A DNA stretch of 64,000 nucleotides from Cellulophaga sp. F20128 (GTDB taxonomy: Bacteria > Bacteroidota > Bacteroidia > Flavobacteriales > Flavobacteriaceae). A program made the translations under genes and the position numbers. Below, in pieces: positions 1-8,136 of this stretch. Each line of letters begins with the position of its first letter. Within the stretch, counting starts at the first letter, position 1. The notes beneath the pieces are model-generated. The model worked only from the letters and a program-made list of their open reading frames with translations, was not told where the DNA came from and searched no databases. The stretch covers positions 124,001 through 188,000 of the forward strand of contig NZ_JALKBA010000002.1 in the NCBI RefSeq assembly GCF_023015805.1, given 5' to 3'.

Positions 1-166
1 CCATCTCTAACATTAAAACATCAGGAATTTCGTTTTCCAATTTGTAAAAAAGCTCTGCTGAAGAATTAGCGGTGCCAATTACCTTGAAGCCTGTATCATT
101 ATTTAAAACTTGTGTAATTCCAACTTGTACAACAGGATGGCTATCTGCAATAAATACTGTTTTCAT
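1..166 (-). CDS. Response regulator receiver domain, N-terminal fragment (NarL/FixJ-like)
   Basis: Only the first 55 codons are in the window; the gene continues past the left edge. The ATG is at 166-164. The start (MKTVFIADSHPVV) matches the first strand and acidic-pocket loop of NarL/FixJ-type receivers, followed by a helix with Gly/Leu spacing, a VIGTA strand and a PDVLMLEM strand. In the family the last segment normally ends in the phosphorylated Asp; here residue 54 is Glu. The acidic pair after the first strand is Asp-Ser rather than Asp-Asp. The output domain cannot be seen, so LuxR-type DNA binding is only inferred from the receiver subtype. The atypical site suggests phosphorylation-independent or constitutive behaviour, but this is inference from a fragment. 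Confidence 0.75.
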   Translation of the reverse strand, partial: MKTVFIADSHPVVQVGITQVLNNDTGFKVIGTANSSAELFYKLENEIPDVLMLEM

Positions 167-336
167 TTCTTTTGTTTTATTAAAATTTAAGCTTACTTCC
201 TGTTTAGATAATAAAATTCATACAAGAAAAGTCAGGTTAAATCATATATTTCAAGAGCAAAAGTCTTTTTTAATTGTTAAATATAAGCATTATTGGCGTT
301 TTATTCGTTTTATTTTACAAAATATAGGTTGATTGG

Positions 337-1125
337 TTATTTTAATCCATTGGGGATCTTACAAATAGGGATTGGATTCATCTTATGTTGGTTGGCAGTA
401 TTCAACTTTTTGTATAATACAAATACTTCTTTTTGTCTGTCAGTAAAATGGTCAGTATTCATTCCCTGCTCATCGGCTAACATAGCCCATTCTAATTCTG
501 GATAAGAAGCACCTATTTGATCTTCATCAGTTCTATCGTCTCCCCAAAGTCCATCTGTAGGGGCTGCTTTTATAATGTCAGAATTCACACCGAGAAACTG
601 GGCTATTTCATAGACCTCGCTTTTCATTAAATCCGCAATAGGACTAATGTCTACACCACCATCACCGTATTTGGTGTAGAAGCCAACGCCAAAATCCTCT
701 ACCTTATTACCAGTTCCTGCTACCAAATAACCGTGCAGGCCTGCAAAGTAATAAAGACTGGTCATTCGCAACCGTGCTCTTGCATTTGCGAGCGATAAAA
801 ACCGATCATCTTCATTTGCAACGCTCGGTAGTGTGTCTATAAAACTATCAAATACAGGAGTGAGGTTTACCAATTGTCGTTCTACATGATTGTAATTCCC
901 TTGCAGCCACTCAATATGCCTAGCGGCTCTTGAAACTTGATTTTCTGCTTGGTGAATAGGCATTTCTAGGCAAAGTAAATCCAAACCTGTTTTGGCACAC
1001 AGGGCAGAAGTCACGGCAGAATCGATTCCTCCAGATATTCCAATGACAAAACCTTTAATATTGGCTTTGGTTGCATAATCTTTAAGCCAGCTTACAATAT
1101 GATTCGTTACTTTTTCTGTTTGCAT
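337..1125 (-). CDS. nadE: NH3-dependent NAD(+) synthetase NadE
   Basis: A 262-residue protein that would convert deamido-NAD(+), ATP and ammonia to NAD(+), the last step of NAD synthesis in the cytoplasm. The ATP-pyrophosphatase P-loop SGGIDS lies at residues 31-36. Later segments typical of NadE include the GTGNKVED stretch, the YTKYGDGGVD stretch and the C-terminal PTDGLW region. There is no N-terminal nitrilase/glutaminase domain, so the enzyme should use ammonia directly. The length fits the short bacterial NadE form. It is transcribed away from gldB across a 95-bp gap, an arrangement known from flavobacteria. Confidence 0.95.
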   Translation of the reverse strand: MQTEKVTNHIVSWLKDYATKANIKGFVIGISGGIDSAVTSALCAKTGLDLLCLEMPIHQAENQVSRAARHIEWLQGNYNHVERQLVNLTPVFDSFIDTLPSVANEDDRFLSLANARARLRMTSLYYFAGLHGYLVAGTGNKVEDFGVGFYTKYGDGGVDISPIADLMKSEVYEIAQFLGVNSDIIKAAPTDGLWGDDRTDEDQIGASYPELEWAMLADEQGMNTDHFTDRQKEVFVLYKKLNTANQHKMNPIPICKIPNGLK

Positions 1126-1153
1126 AGAACACCTTTATTACGTTGAAAACTAT

Positions 1154-1161
1154 TAACTTTG
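1154..1161 (+). promoter_or_regulatory. Putative -7 element for gldBC
   Basis: TAACTTTG matches the Bacteroidota -7 consensus TAnnTTTG and ends 59 bp before the gldB ATG, inside the nadE-gldB divergent gap. A good -33 TTTG at the usual distance is not evident, so confidence is moderate. Confidence 0.45.
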
Positions 1162-1220
1162 TCAGCGTAAAAATAAAGTGTAACATCTTAATATTATAAT
1201 GTTAACTCAATTACTTTTGA

Positions 1221-2186
1221 ATGAAACAGCCTATTTACGCACTTTTTGTCCTTTTTGCACTCTTTTTTGGGTGTAAAGAAGATTCTAAAGAAGCCCAAGA
1301 AATTAATAAAATAAAGGTAGATCTAACTATTTCCAGATTTGATAGGGAAATAGCAGCAGCTCAAGCAAGTGACATCCCTTTATTAAAAGAAAAGTATCCG
1401 TATTTGTTTCCTGAGCAATACCCAGATAGTATATGGGTTAACAATTTAAAGGATACCCTTCAGATTTCTATATTGAAAGAAGTAGAAGGTGCTTTTGGAG
1501 ATTTTAAGGAAGAAGCAGAAAAAATAGAACGGTTTTACAAACATGTTTTGTATGCTTTTCCCCAAGAAAGACTACCAAAAGTGGTTACGGTAATTTCTAA
1601 TGTAGACTACAATAACCCAGTGATCATAACCAATGAATTAGTATTGTTGGGTTTGGATAATTATTTAGGCCCTGAACATAAATTTTATCAAGGTTTTCAA
1701 AAATACATTGCCGCTGGTTTAGATCAGAAGTACTTGCTTAGTGATATTGCTAGTGCCTTTTCTAAAAAAGTAGTGGCGTACCCAAGCAGTGACAGAACAT
1801 TTTTGGCGCAACTCGTATATTATGGAAAGGTATTGTATTTAAAAGACAAATTAATTCCTTTTGAAAGCGATGCCATTAAGATAAAATACTCCCAAGAAGA
1901 TATGGATTGGGCTGCTATTAATGAGGAACAAATATGGCGTAATTTTATAGAGAATGAATATTTGTATAGTACGGATAAAAAACTAGCACTTCGCTTTTTA
2001 GACCCTGCTCCTTTTTCTAAATTTCAATTGGAATTGGACAGCGAATCCCCAGGTAGATTAGGGCGCTATCTCGGTTGGCAAATAGTGCGCTCTTTTATGG
2101 AAAACAATAATGTAACCTTGCAACAGTTGTTGGAATTGCCTGCCACAGAAATTTTTAAAAAATCTAATTATAAACCAAAACGATAA
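1221..2186 (+). CDS. gldB: Gliding motility lipoprotein GldB
   Basis: A 321-residue protein with a lipoprotein signal: a short basic start, a hydrophobic stretch and a lipobox-like LFFGC with the acceptor Cys at residue 18. The mature part resembles GldB, a lipoprotein needed for gliding and type IX secretion associated functions in Flavobacterium johnsoniae. The identification rests on overall resemblance plus the gene immediately downstream, which encodes GldC and begins directly after the stop codon. The pair is divergent from nadE. No enzymatic motif is visible. Its presence supports a flavobacterial host that probably glides. Confidence 0.9.
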   Translation: MKQPIYALFVLFALFFGCKEDSKEAQEINKIKVDLTISRFDREIAAAQASDIPLLKEKYPYLFPEQYPDSIWVNNLKDTLQISILKEVEGAFGDFKEEAEKIERFYKHVLYAFPQERLPKVVTVISNVDYNNPVIITNELVLLGLDNYLGPEHKFYQGFQKYIAAGLDQKYLLSDIASAFSKKVVAYPSSDRTFLAQLVYYGKVLYLKDKLIPFESDAIKIKYSQEDMDWAAINEEQIWRNFIENEYLYSTDKKLALRFLDPAPFSKFQLELDSESPGRLGRYLGWQIVRSFMENNNVTLQQLLELPATEIFKKSNYKPKR

Positions 2187-2525
2187 ATGTCTAAAATACA
2201 TACTTCAGAAATTACACTAACCGTGGGATTAGACGAAAATAGAGTGCCAGAAACTTTAAATTGGTCTGCCCAAGATGGAGGAATTAACAATGAAGAAGCT
2301 AAAGCTATGCTTTTATCTGTGTGGGATAGTAAAAACCAAGAGTCTTTAAAAATAGATTTATGGACAAAAGATATGCCAGTAGATGAAATGAAATTGTTTT
2401 TTCATCAGACGTTGGTTTCCTTATCTGATACCTTTATGAAAGCTACTCAAGATGAAAAAATGACCGCCACAATGAAGGATTTTTGCGATTATTTTGCTGA
2501 AAAATTGGAGCTAGCAAAAGATTAA
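2187..2525 (+). CDS. gldC: Gliding motility protein GldC
   Basis: A 112-residue soluble protein without a signal peptide. Its start (MSKIHTSEITLTVGLDE) and the central tryptophan-containing NWSAQDGG segment match the GldC family, which in Flavobacterium johnsoniae supports gliding although it is not strictly essential. The ATG follows the gldB stop codon with no gap, which implies translational coupling. A hairpin with a T-run lies just after the stop. The molecular function of GldC is not settled in the family. Confidence 0.9.
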   Translation: MSKIHTSEITLTVGLDENRVPETLNWSAQDGGINNEEAKAMLLSVWDSKNQESLKIDLWTKDMPVDEMKLFFHQTLVSLSDTFMKATQDEKMTATMKDFCDYFAEKLELAKD

Positions 2526-2542
2526 GGTAGTAGAATAAAATA

Positions 2543-2573
2543 AAAAACTCCCAGACTTTTCTAGGAGTTTTTT
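2543..2573 (+). terminator. Intrinsic terminator after gldC
   Basis: The arms AAACTCC and GGAGTTT flank a loop of about ten bases and are followed by a T-run. It sits between the gldC stop and the 3' end of the convergent lipoprotein gene. The left side is A-rich, so it could serve both directions. Confidence 0.75.
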
Positions 2574-2591
2574 GTTATATATGTTTTCTGC

Positions 2592-3164
2592 CTACTCTAC
2601 TGTTAGTGAAAAACTTTGATCTACATCTGTAGCACCACCTGCATCTGCTAAAGTACCATTGTTTGGTTTTTTAGGTTCGTGTCTAAGTGTTACGCCCAAT
2701 GTGGCGGCACCAACATCACCGGTAGATAAGGTAAACATTATTCCTACAGGGTTCCCATTTTCATCTGTATCCGAGTAAGTTGTATTGTTGATTGATCCGG
2801 AAACGGTATAAAAAAACTGATGATGATCATCCTCATCTGCAACTTCTTCAGTAATATCTTCCGCCGGACTTTCGGTTTCATTTAGTAAAGTAATAGTTCC
2901 GTTGTAAGTTGTATTTGCGGCTAAATTTTCAACTGTTACCACAGGAGGATTTGGTCCGTCGCCATCCAGATCCTGAGACATTAACGTAATTGCGTCTCCC
3001 CCTGCAATAGGAGTTAAGTTTATTGTTACCGTTGTTATAACTTCTTCTTCGTTTACTGCTTCTGGCGCGTCATCATCATCAGAACAAGAAAATAATGCAA
3101 TGCTAGAAAATGCAACGATACTTGCTTTTTTAATGCTTTTGAAAATTGTGTTTGTAATTGTCAT
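2592..3164 (-). CDS. Acidic lipoprotein paired with the TonB receptor
   Basis: A 190-residue predicted lipoprotein: the signal segment ends in LFSC with Cys27 as acceptor, followed by an Asp-rich tether (SDDDD). The mature part is acidic, beta-rich in appearance and contains a DEDDHHQ stretch near the middle that could bind a divalent metal. It lies 17 bp after the stop of the TonB-dependent receptor gene on the same strand, so they are probably co-transcribed and act together at the outer membrane. Similar small lipoproteins accompany TonB receptors in other flavobacteria, but I do not recognise a named family with certainty. A role as a surface or periplasmic metal-ligand partner is inference. 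Confidence 0.8.
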   Translation of the reverse strand: MTITNTIFKSIKKASIVAFSSIALFSCSDDDDAPEAVNEEEVITTVTINLTPIAGGDAITLMSQDLDGDGPNPPVVTVENLAANTTYNGTITLLNETESPAEDITEEVADEDDHHQFFYTVSGSINNTTYSDTDENGNPVGIMFTLSTGDVGAATLGVTLRHEPKKPNNGTLADAGGATDVDQSFSLTVE

Positions 3165-3181
3165 TTTTGTGTGTATTTAAA

Positions 3182-5575
3182 TTAATAATTAAATTTTAGT
3201 TTAAGTGTAATAGATCTTCCTAAGTCGTCAGTGAAAAGACGTTGTCTATTCAGGTACTCCCGATACGTTGTATTTAAAAAATTAGTGATACCTAAGCCTA
3301 CGGTTAGTGCTTTGTTGTCAAAATTAAACTTCATTTCTGAATCTAGTTTTAATAAATGATATGCATTTGGAGGAGTGTTAATTTTTAGTTCTACTTCTTG
3401 GTCTTGCTGGGGTGAATACACATCAATATTTGGCACATACTCATTTTGCTTAAAAACATATTCACTTTGTAATTCGATATGAAAGTTATTCCACTCTTTT
3501 TTTGTGTACGTAATTCCGTTTTGGAATCTAGCTGACGGCATGTTAATTAGTGGCATATCGTTATTTGTCTCCTTACCTTTTGTAAGTGAAAATTGATGAT
3601 CTGTACGCCAATTAGAAGACCAAAGGGCATACATTGATGCGTCAATACCTATAAGCCTTGCGTCGGTTTGCCTGTACTCCCATACAGGAAATGCACCGCG
3701 AATAGAAAATTCTATCCCCGTGGGCTCTAACAATATAAAATCTGAAATAAAATTGATGTAGGGCGATAGTTCGTATCCCCAGCTAAGGTCATCTTTGCTG
3801 ATTGAAGCAGCAAATCTGTGTGAAGTTTCACTTTTTATACGTAAATCGCCTAATTCTACTCGTGCAGCAGAATGATGCAAGCCGTCACTAAATAATTCAG
3901 CTGGGTTGGGTGTGCGTTGGGCCAACGTATAGTTAAACCGAAATTGGTCATTATTTTTGAAAATGTAATGTAACCCCGCTGAGCCAGAAAAATTATGATA
4001 CTCTAATATTGGATTAGTGAGTAATTGGGTTCCCAAATCATCAATGATAATTTCAGAAAAATCAGTATCATACCCGCGTTCCTCCCATCTAGAAGTGCGG
4101 TAATATTTTTTAGCATCAATTTTACTATAGTCATATCGTAATCCCGCATCTATGGAGCTATTGTCAGAGAGTTGGTATTCCATAGTGGTAAACGCTCCAA
4201 AGTCTGCCTTTTTGTAATCAGGTATTAACCTACGAACACCGGTTTCTGGATTGGCGTAGTTTTCTTGATGCCTTCCTAAAATTCCAAAGGTTATTTTTTT
4301 CTTGTCATAAGAATCTGCCTTAAAATCTACAGCTACCGTTTGTGTTGTTAATTTTAAGTCTAACGCAGGCTTGTCCTTATCATCACCAACACGTATGTCA
4401 TACTCATACCTATGATTTTGTTGTAAATCATACTGCACGTTTAGCTTTCCTACGCCTTGAAAACGTTTGTAATAATTTAGTTTTCCTAAGTGGTGACTAA
4501 CTTCTTGATGAGGATCATTAATGGTATAGGTGAAGTTGTTGACTATGGTTGGTTCATTGTTGTTTATTGCTGTTATAAGATCGTCTACATTGCCAATATG
4601 GGAAGCTCTTAAAATACCAATAGTTGTATTGAAATAAGTATAATAGGCATTCCAGCCTTCTTCAAAATTTAGTTTTCCAAAATCGATTGATGCACCGAGT
4701 TGTGATACGCCTGTATTGGATAAAATATATTGGGAAGTTTCTGCGTCACCTAGTTTTTTGTAGGATGCCTGCCCTTTTATATAAGCCCCATTTTTATAGG
4801 TTCTAGTAAGTGCTGTAGAAATGTTGCCGCCTTGGCCGTTGGATATGCCATGAAGTAGTGTTTTTCCATAAATTGAATCTTTTTTAGGAATTCTATTCTG
4901 GTCTAACAAAATGATGCCGCCAATGGCATCGCCGCCAAATTGTAATGCAGCAGCTCCTTTTACAACGGTTACATTTTCTGCAGAATTAAGGTCTATGTTT
5001 GGTGCGTGTTCATCTCCCCATTCCATATCTTGCATGCGAATGCCATTGTTGAGAATTAGGATACGGCTACCGCCAAGTCCTTGTATTACAGGTTTAACAA
5101 TATTGGATCCTGTACTTAAGCTAGACACGCCGTTTATTTGCTTTAGGGCATCGCCAAGGGTATTGCCGCTAAAACGTTCTAGCTGATCAGTTTTTAAAAT
5201 GTTTTCCTGTGCGGAATTGGTTTTATTTATAGTGCTGCTTGTAACCTTTACTTCATCCAATTCCTCTAAATGGTGCTCTAGAACAATTTGTTTATAGGTG
5301 TTTCCTGAAATTTCTATTCTGATAAAACGGGTGCTACATTCAGGATGAGAAACTTCTAATTCTATAGTGCCATTACAGAGGTTTTTTATCGTAAACTTTC
5401 CCATAGCGTCTGATAAATAATGCTTTTCCTTGCCTTGTATTTGAATTGTAGCATTAGATAAAGGCGTATTGTCGTGGTAATCAATAACCTCACCAATAAG
5501 GATGTTGTTGCAGTCTTGTGCATACAGTATGGTGTTAGCTACTAGCAAACACAGTAATGTTAGCGTATTTCGCAT
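3182..5575 (-). CDS. TonB-dependent outer-membrane receptor, possibly for a metal
   Basis: A 797-residue receptor. A signal peptide ends near residue 19 (LYAQ). Residues about 24-110 form a carboxypeptidase-regulatory-like beta-sandwich typical of Bacteroidota receptors. The plug follows, with the segment SLSTGSNIVKPVIQGLGGSR and the motif VVKGAAALQFGGDAIGGI, then a beta-barrel ending in a terminal aromatic strand (KLKFNY). It is not a SusC: it is shorter and has no SusD partner. The neighbours are a small lipoprotein downstream and a small exported His/Cys protein upstream. A plug segment with WGDEHAPNID and the neighbours point to metal uptake (zinc or copper like ZnuD-type receptors), but the ligand is inferred. 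The barrel may be energised by the TonB system at 39.0-41.0 kb. Confidence 0.9.
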   Translation of the reverse strand: MRNTLTLLCLLVANTILYAQDCNNILIGEVIDYHDNTPLSNATIQIQGKEKHYLSDAMGKFTIKNLCNGTIELEVSHPECSTRFIRIEISGNTYKQIVLEHHLEELDEVKVTSSTINKTNSAQENILKTDQLERFSGNTLGDALKQINGVSSLSTGSNIVKPVIQGLGGSRILILNNGIRMQDMEWGDEHAPNIDLNSAENVTVVKGAAALQFGGDAIGGIILLDQNRIPKKDSIYGKTLLHGISNGQGGNISTALTRTYKNGAYIKGQASYKKLGDAETSQYILSNTGVSQLGASIDFGKLNFEEGWNAYYTYFNTTIGILRASHIGNVDDLITAINNNEPTIVNNFTYTINDPHQEVSHHLGKLNYYKRFQGVGKLNVQYDLQQNHRYEYDIRVGDDKDKPALDLKLTTQTVAVDFKADSYDKKKITFGILGRHQENYANPETGVRRLIPDYKKADFGAFTTMEYQLSDNSSIDAGLRYDYSKIDAKKYYRTSRWEERGYDTDFSEIIIDDLGTQLLTNPILEYHNFSGSAGLHYIFKNNDQFRFNYTLAQRTPNPAELFSDGLHHSAARVELGDLRIKSETSHRFAASISKDDLSWGYELSPYINFISDFILLEPTGIEFSIRGAFPVWEYRQTDARLIGIDASMYALWSSNWRTDHQFSLTKGKETNNDMPLINMPSARFQNGITYTKKEWNNFHIELQSEYVFKQNEYVPNIDVYSPQQDQEVELKINTPPNAYHLLKLDSEMKFNFDNKALTVGLGITNFLNTTYREYLNRQRLFTDDLGRSITLKLKFNY

Positions 5576-5605
5576 AATAAATGATTTTGTTATAAATAAA
5601 TACAG

Positions 5606-5626
5606 CTTCTTTTGTGTAAAAAGAAG
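5606..5626. promoter_or_regulatory. Perfect 8-bp inverted repeat upstream of the TonB receptor
   Basis: CTTCTTTT, a 5-bp spacer and AAAAGAAG form an exact palindrome 31 bp upstream of the receptor start codon, in the 73-bp gap between the small exported protein gene and the receptor. There is no T-run on the minus strand after it, so an operator for a dimeric regulator is more likely than a terminator. The regulator is unknown. Confidence 0.4.
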
Positions 5627-5648
5627 AAAAATAAAAAATGGAATGTAC

Positions 5649-5963
5649 TTATCGTTTTGCTGGAGGAGGCCTATTTAAGTAATAGGATGTATGTGTACTT
5701 TGAGTATAAGGCGCATTGTAAGTAATTGCAAAAATAGCGCGTACCTCCTTTAATGGATAGATTGTAAGTTGTGTGCAACCGTGATTTATAAAAGAAGTGT
5801 GGTTGTTGGTGTAAATGAAATCACATTGTTCACAATGAACAATAACATCATTGGCTTCATCAGCAGAGTGGTAGGTAAAAGCGTGTATGTTTTGGGATCC
5901 TAAGAAAAGGAAGCCAATCATAACTAGGCTAAAAACCGACAAAAGGATCTCTCTTAACTTCAT
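5649..5963 (-). CDS. Small exported protein with a His-Cys-x2-Cys motif
   Basis: A 104-residue protein using the ATG at 5963-5961; an in-frame upstream ATG at 6023 would add 20 residues that spoil the signal peptide. Residues 1 to about 28 are a clear signal peptide (MKLREILLSVFSLV). The mature region holds His32, His43, the pair Cys44 and Cys47, His55, His61 and Cys63, a density of ligands suggesting metal or haem binding. It precedes the TonB receptor on the same strand with a 73-bp gap. Small His/Cys proteins next to metal receptors are known in other bacteria (for example DUF2946 proteins near copper receptors), but I cannot assign this one to that family. The tail is basic and proline-rich. 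Confidence 0.75.
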   Translation of the reverse strand: MKLREILLSVFSLVMIGFLFLGSQNIHAFTYHSADEANDVIVHCEQCDFIYTNNHTSFINHGCTQLTIYPLKEVRAIFAITYNAPYTQSTHTSYYLNRPPPAKR

Positions 5964-6094
5964 AGCAATGCGAAAATACCCAATTGTAAGGTACTTTGTT
6001 GTTTGAAAGTGTAAAATTAACAAAATATTAATCTTGTAGATGTGTAAGTTTTTTGGATGGTTTTAGACTGTAGTTAGAACCAATACCTGATACA

Positions 6095-6475
6095 ATGGTT
6101 CCTAAAGATTTTAAAAAATTAGTGTTTGTCTATAATGCCAATTCTGGTATAGGGAACTCTATTTTAGATAGTGCTCATAAAATATTTAGTCCCGCTACCT
6201 ATAATTGTAAGCTGTGCGATATAACTTTTGGTGTGTTTAAAGAAAATGCAGTTTGGAAAAATTTTAGAGAAACCACAGCGGTGGAACTTGAATTTCTTCA
6301 TAAGGATGAATTTAAGGAACGGTTCCCTAAGAGTAAAGCACTACATGGTAGCTTGCCTGTTGTTTTTACTGAGCTAGACGGATCTTTAGAAATCGTTATA
6401 TCTGCAGAGGAATTAAATGCGATAAGTACTGCTGAGGCTCTTATAGGTTTAATAAATGAGAAGTTGGTGGTATAG
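6095..6475 (+). CDS. Conserved hypothetical cytoplasmic protein
   Basis: A 126-residue protein I do not recognise. It has no signal peptide or membrane segment. It begins with a strand-like VFVYNANSGIGNS stretch and contains two cysteines (CKLC) near residues 42-45 and a conserved-looking LHGSLPVVF segment. The last residues are amphipathic. It is convergent with engB, leaving a single base between the two stop codons. Codon use resembles its neighbours, so it is very likely a real gene. No function is proposed. Confidence 0.75.
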   Translation: MVPKDFKKLVFVYNANSGIGNSILDSAHKIFSPATYNCKLCDITFGVFKENAVWKNFRETTAVELEFLHKDEFKERFPKSKALHGSLPVVFTELDGSLEIVISAEELNAISTAEALIGLINEKLVV

Positions 6476-6476
6476 C

Positions 6477-7097
6477 TTATTTGACTGCGGTAGCCTTAAA
6501 ATAATCGGTATTAATTCCATCTATAAACTCTAAAACTTCTTCTCTTCCAAGGGTGTTAGAAGCAGAAGTTACAAAGTAGAGGGGAGCTTCATCCCAACTG
6601 CCAGAAAGTAATTGGCTAATATAAGCCTCGGCTTGTTTCTTAATTACTTGCGGTTTTAGTTTGTCTGCCTTTGTAAAAATTAAGGCAAATGGAATTTGAT
6701 TTTCGCCCATCCATTCTAAAAATTCTAAATCTACCTTTTGTGGCTCGTGGCGTATATCAATTAGAACAAAAGCACAAACTAATTGCTCTCTTTCTAAAAA
6801 ATAATCTGTGATGTATTTTTGAAAAGTTTTCTTGTCTCTTTTAGAAACACGAGCATAACCATAGCCTGGTAAGTCTACTAAAAACCAATTATCATTCACT
6901 TTAAAATGATTGATAAGTTGTGTTTTTCCTGGTCTTCCAGAAGTTTTTGCTAAGCTTTTCTTTTGCATTAGCATATTTATCAATGAAGATTTTCCAACAT
7001 TAGACCTTCCTATAAAAGCGTATTCGGGAATGGATTCGTTAGGGCACGAACGCACATTAGAATTACTGATAACAAAGCTAGCTGATTTAATTTTCAA
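6477..7097 (-). CDS. engB: Ribosome biogenesis GTPase EngB (YsxC/YihA)
   Basis: A 206-residue TRAFAC-class GTPase that assists late assembly of the large ribosomal subunit. The G1 P-loop GRSNVGKSS is at residues 30-38, the switch-II motif DLPGYG at 75-80 and the G4 motif TKAD at 142-145, with a TSAS G5-like segment towards the end. The length is that of the single-domain EngB family. The ATG lies 36 bp downstream of the alpha/beta-hydrolase stop codon on the same strand, so the two may share a transcript. Confidence 0.95.
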   Translation of the reverse strand: MKIKSASFVISNSNVRSCPNESIPEYAFIGRSNVGKSSLINMLMQKKSLAKTSGRPGKTQLINHFKVNDNWFLVDLPGYGYARVSKRDKKTFQKYITDYFLEREQLVCAFVLIDIRHEPQKVDLEFLEWMGENQIPFALIFTKADKLKPQVIKKQAEAYISQLLSGSWDEAPLYFVTSASNTLGREEVLEFIDGINTDYFKATAVK

Positions 7098-7133
7098 AAG
7101 AATATTTTTAGTTGTGGAATACTTGTTTTTTTA

Positions 7134-7898
7134 TTAAAATTTACGCTGTTTTAGCCAAGCATCTAAAATTGTATTAAACTCTTCCGGGTGTTCCATCATT
7201 GGAGCATGTCCACATTCTTTTATCCAAAACAAATCAGAATCTGGTAACAATTTATGAAATTCATCGGCAACATTTGGAGGGGTAACATTGTCATTTTCTC
7301 CCCAAATAATACAGGTTGGCGTATGCATTTTTGGCAAATCCTTTGCCATGTTATGTCTTATGGCGCTTTTCGCAATTGCTAAGGTTTTTACCAATTTAAT
7401 ACGGTCATTAACTGTGGCAAATACTTCATCTACAATTTCTTTGGTCGCCACCGCTGGGTCATAAAATACATCCTGTGCCTTCTTTTTTATAAACTCATAA
7501 TCACCTCTTTTAGGGTAACCATCACCCATTGCGCTTTCATAAAGCCCAGAACTTCCAGTGATTACTAATGCTTTAACGCTTTCTGGAAACATTTTGGTGT
7601 GCAATAACCCAATATGTCCCCCTAAGGAATTTCCCAATAATATAACATTATCTAATCCTTTGTATTCAATAAATTCCTTGACAAATTTGGCAAAACTCTT
7701 CACAGTAGTTTTTAATAATGGTCTGTCGTAAATAGGTAATTCTGGTACAATAACCTTATATCCTTTTTCAGGAAAATGTTCCATTACACGATTAAAATTG
7801 CTAAGTCCGCCCATTAAACCATGTAGTATAATGATAGGTGTGCCTTCTCCAATTTCTATATATCGGTATTTGTCTTCTGTGATAATTATCTTTTCCAT
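7134..7898 (-). CDS. Alpha/beta-fold hydrolase
   Basis: A 254-residue single-domain alpha/beta hydrolase without a signal peptide. The oxyanion-hole segment LHGLMGG is at residues 25-31, the nucleophile elbow GNSLGG places Ser91, an Asp candidate sits in WGENDNV near residue 207 and the catalytic His is His231 in CGHAPMMEHPE. The substrate cannot be inferred; the family covers esterases, C-C hydrolases and lipases. It lies directly upstream of engB on the same strand and divergent from the dcw operon. Confidence 0.9.
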   Translation of the reverse strand: MEKIIITEDKYRYIEIGEGTPIIILHGLMGGLSNFNRVMEHFPEKGYKVIVPELPIYDRPLLKTTVKSFAKFVKEFIEYKGLDNVILLGNSLGGHIGLLHTKMFPESVKALVITGSSGLYESAMGDGYPKRGDYEFIKKKAQDVFYDPAVATKEIVDEVFATVNDRIKLVKTLAIAKSAIRHNMAKDLPKMHTPTCIIWGENDNVTPPNVADEFHKLLPDSDLFWIKECGHAPMMEHPEEFNTILDAWLKQRKF

Positions 7899-7927
7899 TA
7901 AAGGATAGCTATTATACTATTAGTTAG

Positions 7928-7935
7928 CAAATATA
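7928..7935 (-). promoter_or_regulatory. Putative -7 element for the hydrolase-engB transcript
   Basis: The minus strand reads TATATTTG, a full match to TAnnTTTG, 30 bp upstream of the hydrolase start codon at 7898. Confidence 0.5.
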
Positions 7936-8043
7936 GGTATTTCCGCAAAAAGATTTGGGTATTCTTTTTTTATACTCCATCCTATTTTTACCACTTCCTT
8001 ACATCTTGTTTTTTAAGCTTTTAGTCTAGAAGTTGACTTTTGG

Positions 8044-8090
8044 GTGGGGAAACTTATTAACAATGTGGTATTTAGTGGTAATTTGTGGTA
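8044..8090 (+). promoter_or_regulatory. MraZ operator: three GTGGTA boxes at 10-bp intervals
   Basis: GTGGTA occurs at 8065-8070, 8075-8080 and 8085-8090, exactly 10 bp apart, with a related GTGGGG at 8044-8049. MraZ is known to bind GTGG/TGGG-type direct repeats with about one helical turn spacing upstream of its own gene. The boxes end eight bases before the -7 element, so bound MraZ would block the promoter. This predicts autorepression of the dcw operon. Confidence 0.85.
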
Positions 8091-8098
8091 ATTATTTT

Positions 8099-8106
8099 TA
8101 TCTTTG
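8099..8106 (+). promoter_or_regulatory. -7 element of the dcw operon promoter
   Basis: TATCTTTG matches TAnnTTTG exactly and lies 30 bp before the mraZ ATG, immediately after the MraZ boxes. Confidence 0.75.
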
Positions 8107-8136
8107 ATATCAGTTTTAAAATTCAGCTGATTTTAA

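Noticed and set aside
3182-5575. SusC-type receptor
   Set aside because: Only 797 residues and no SusD partner; the neighbours fit a small-ligand TonB receptor.
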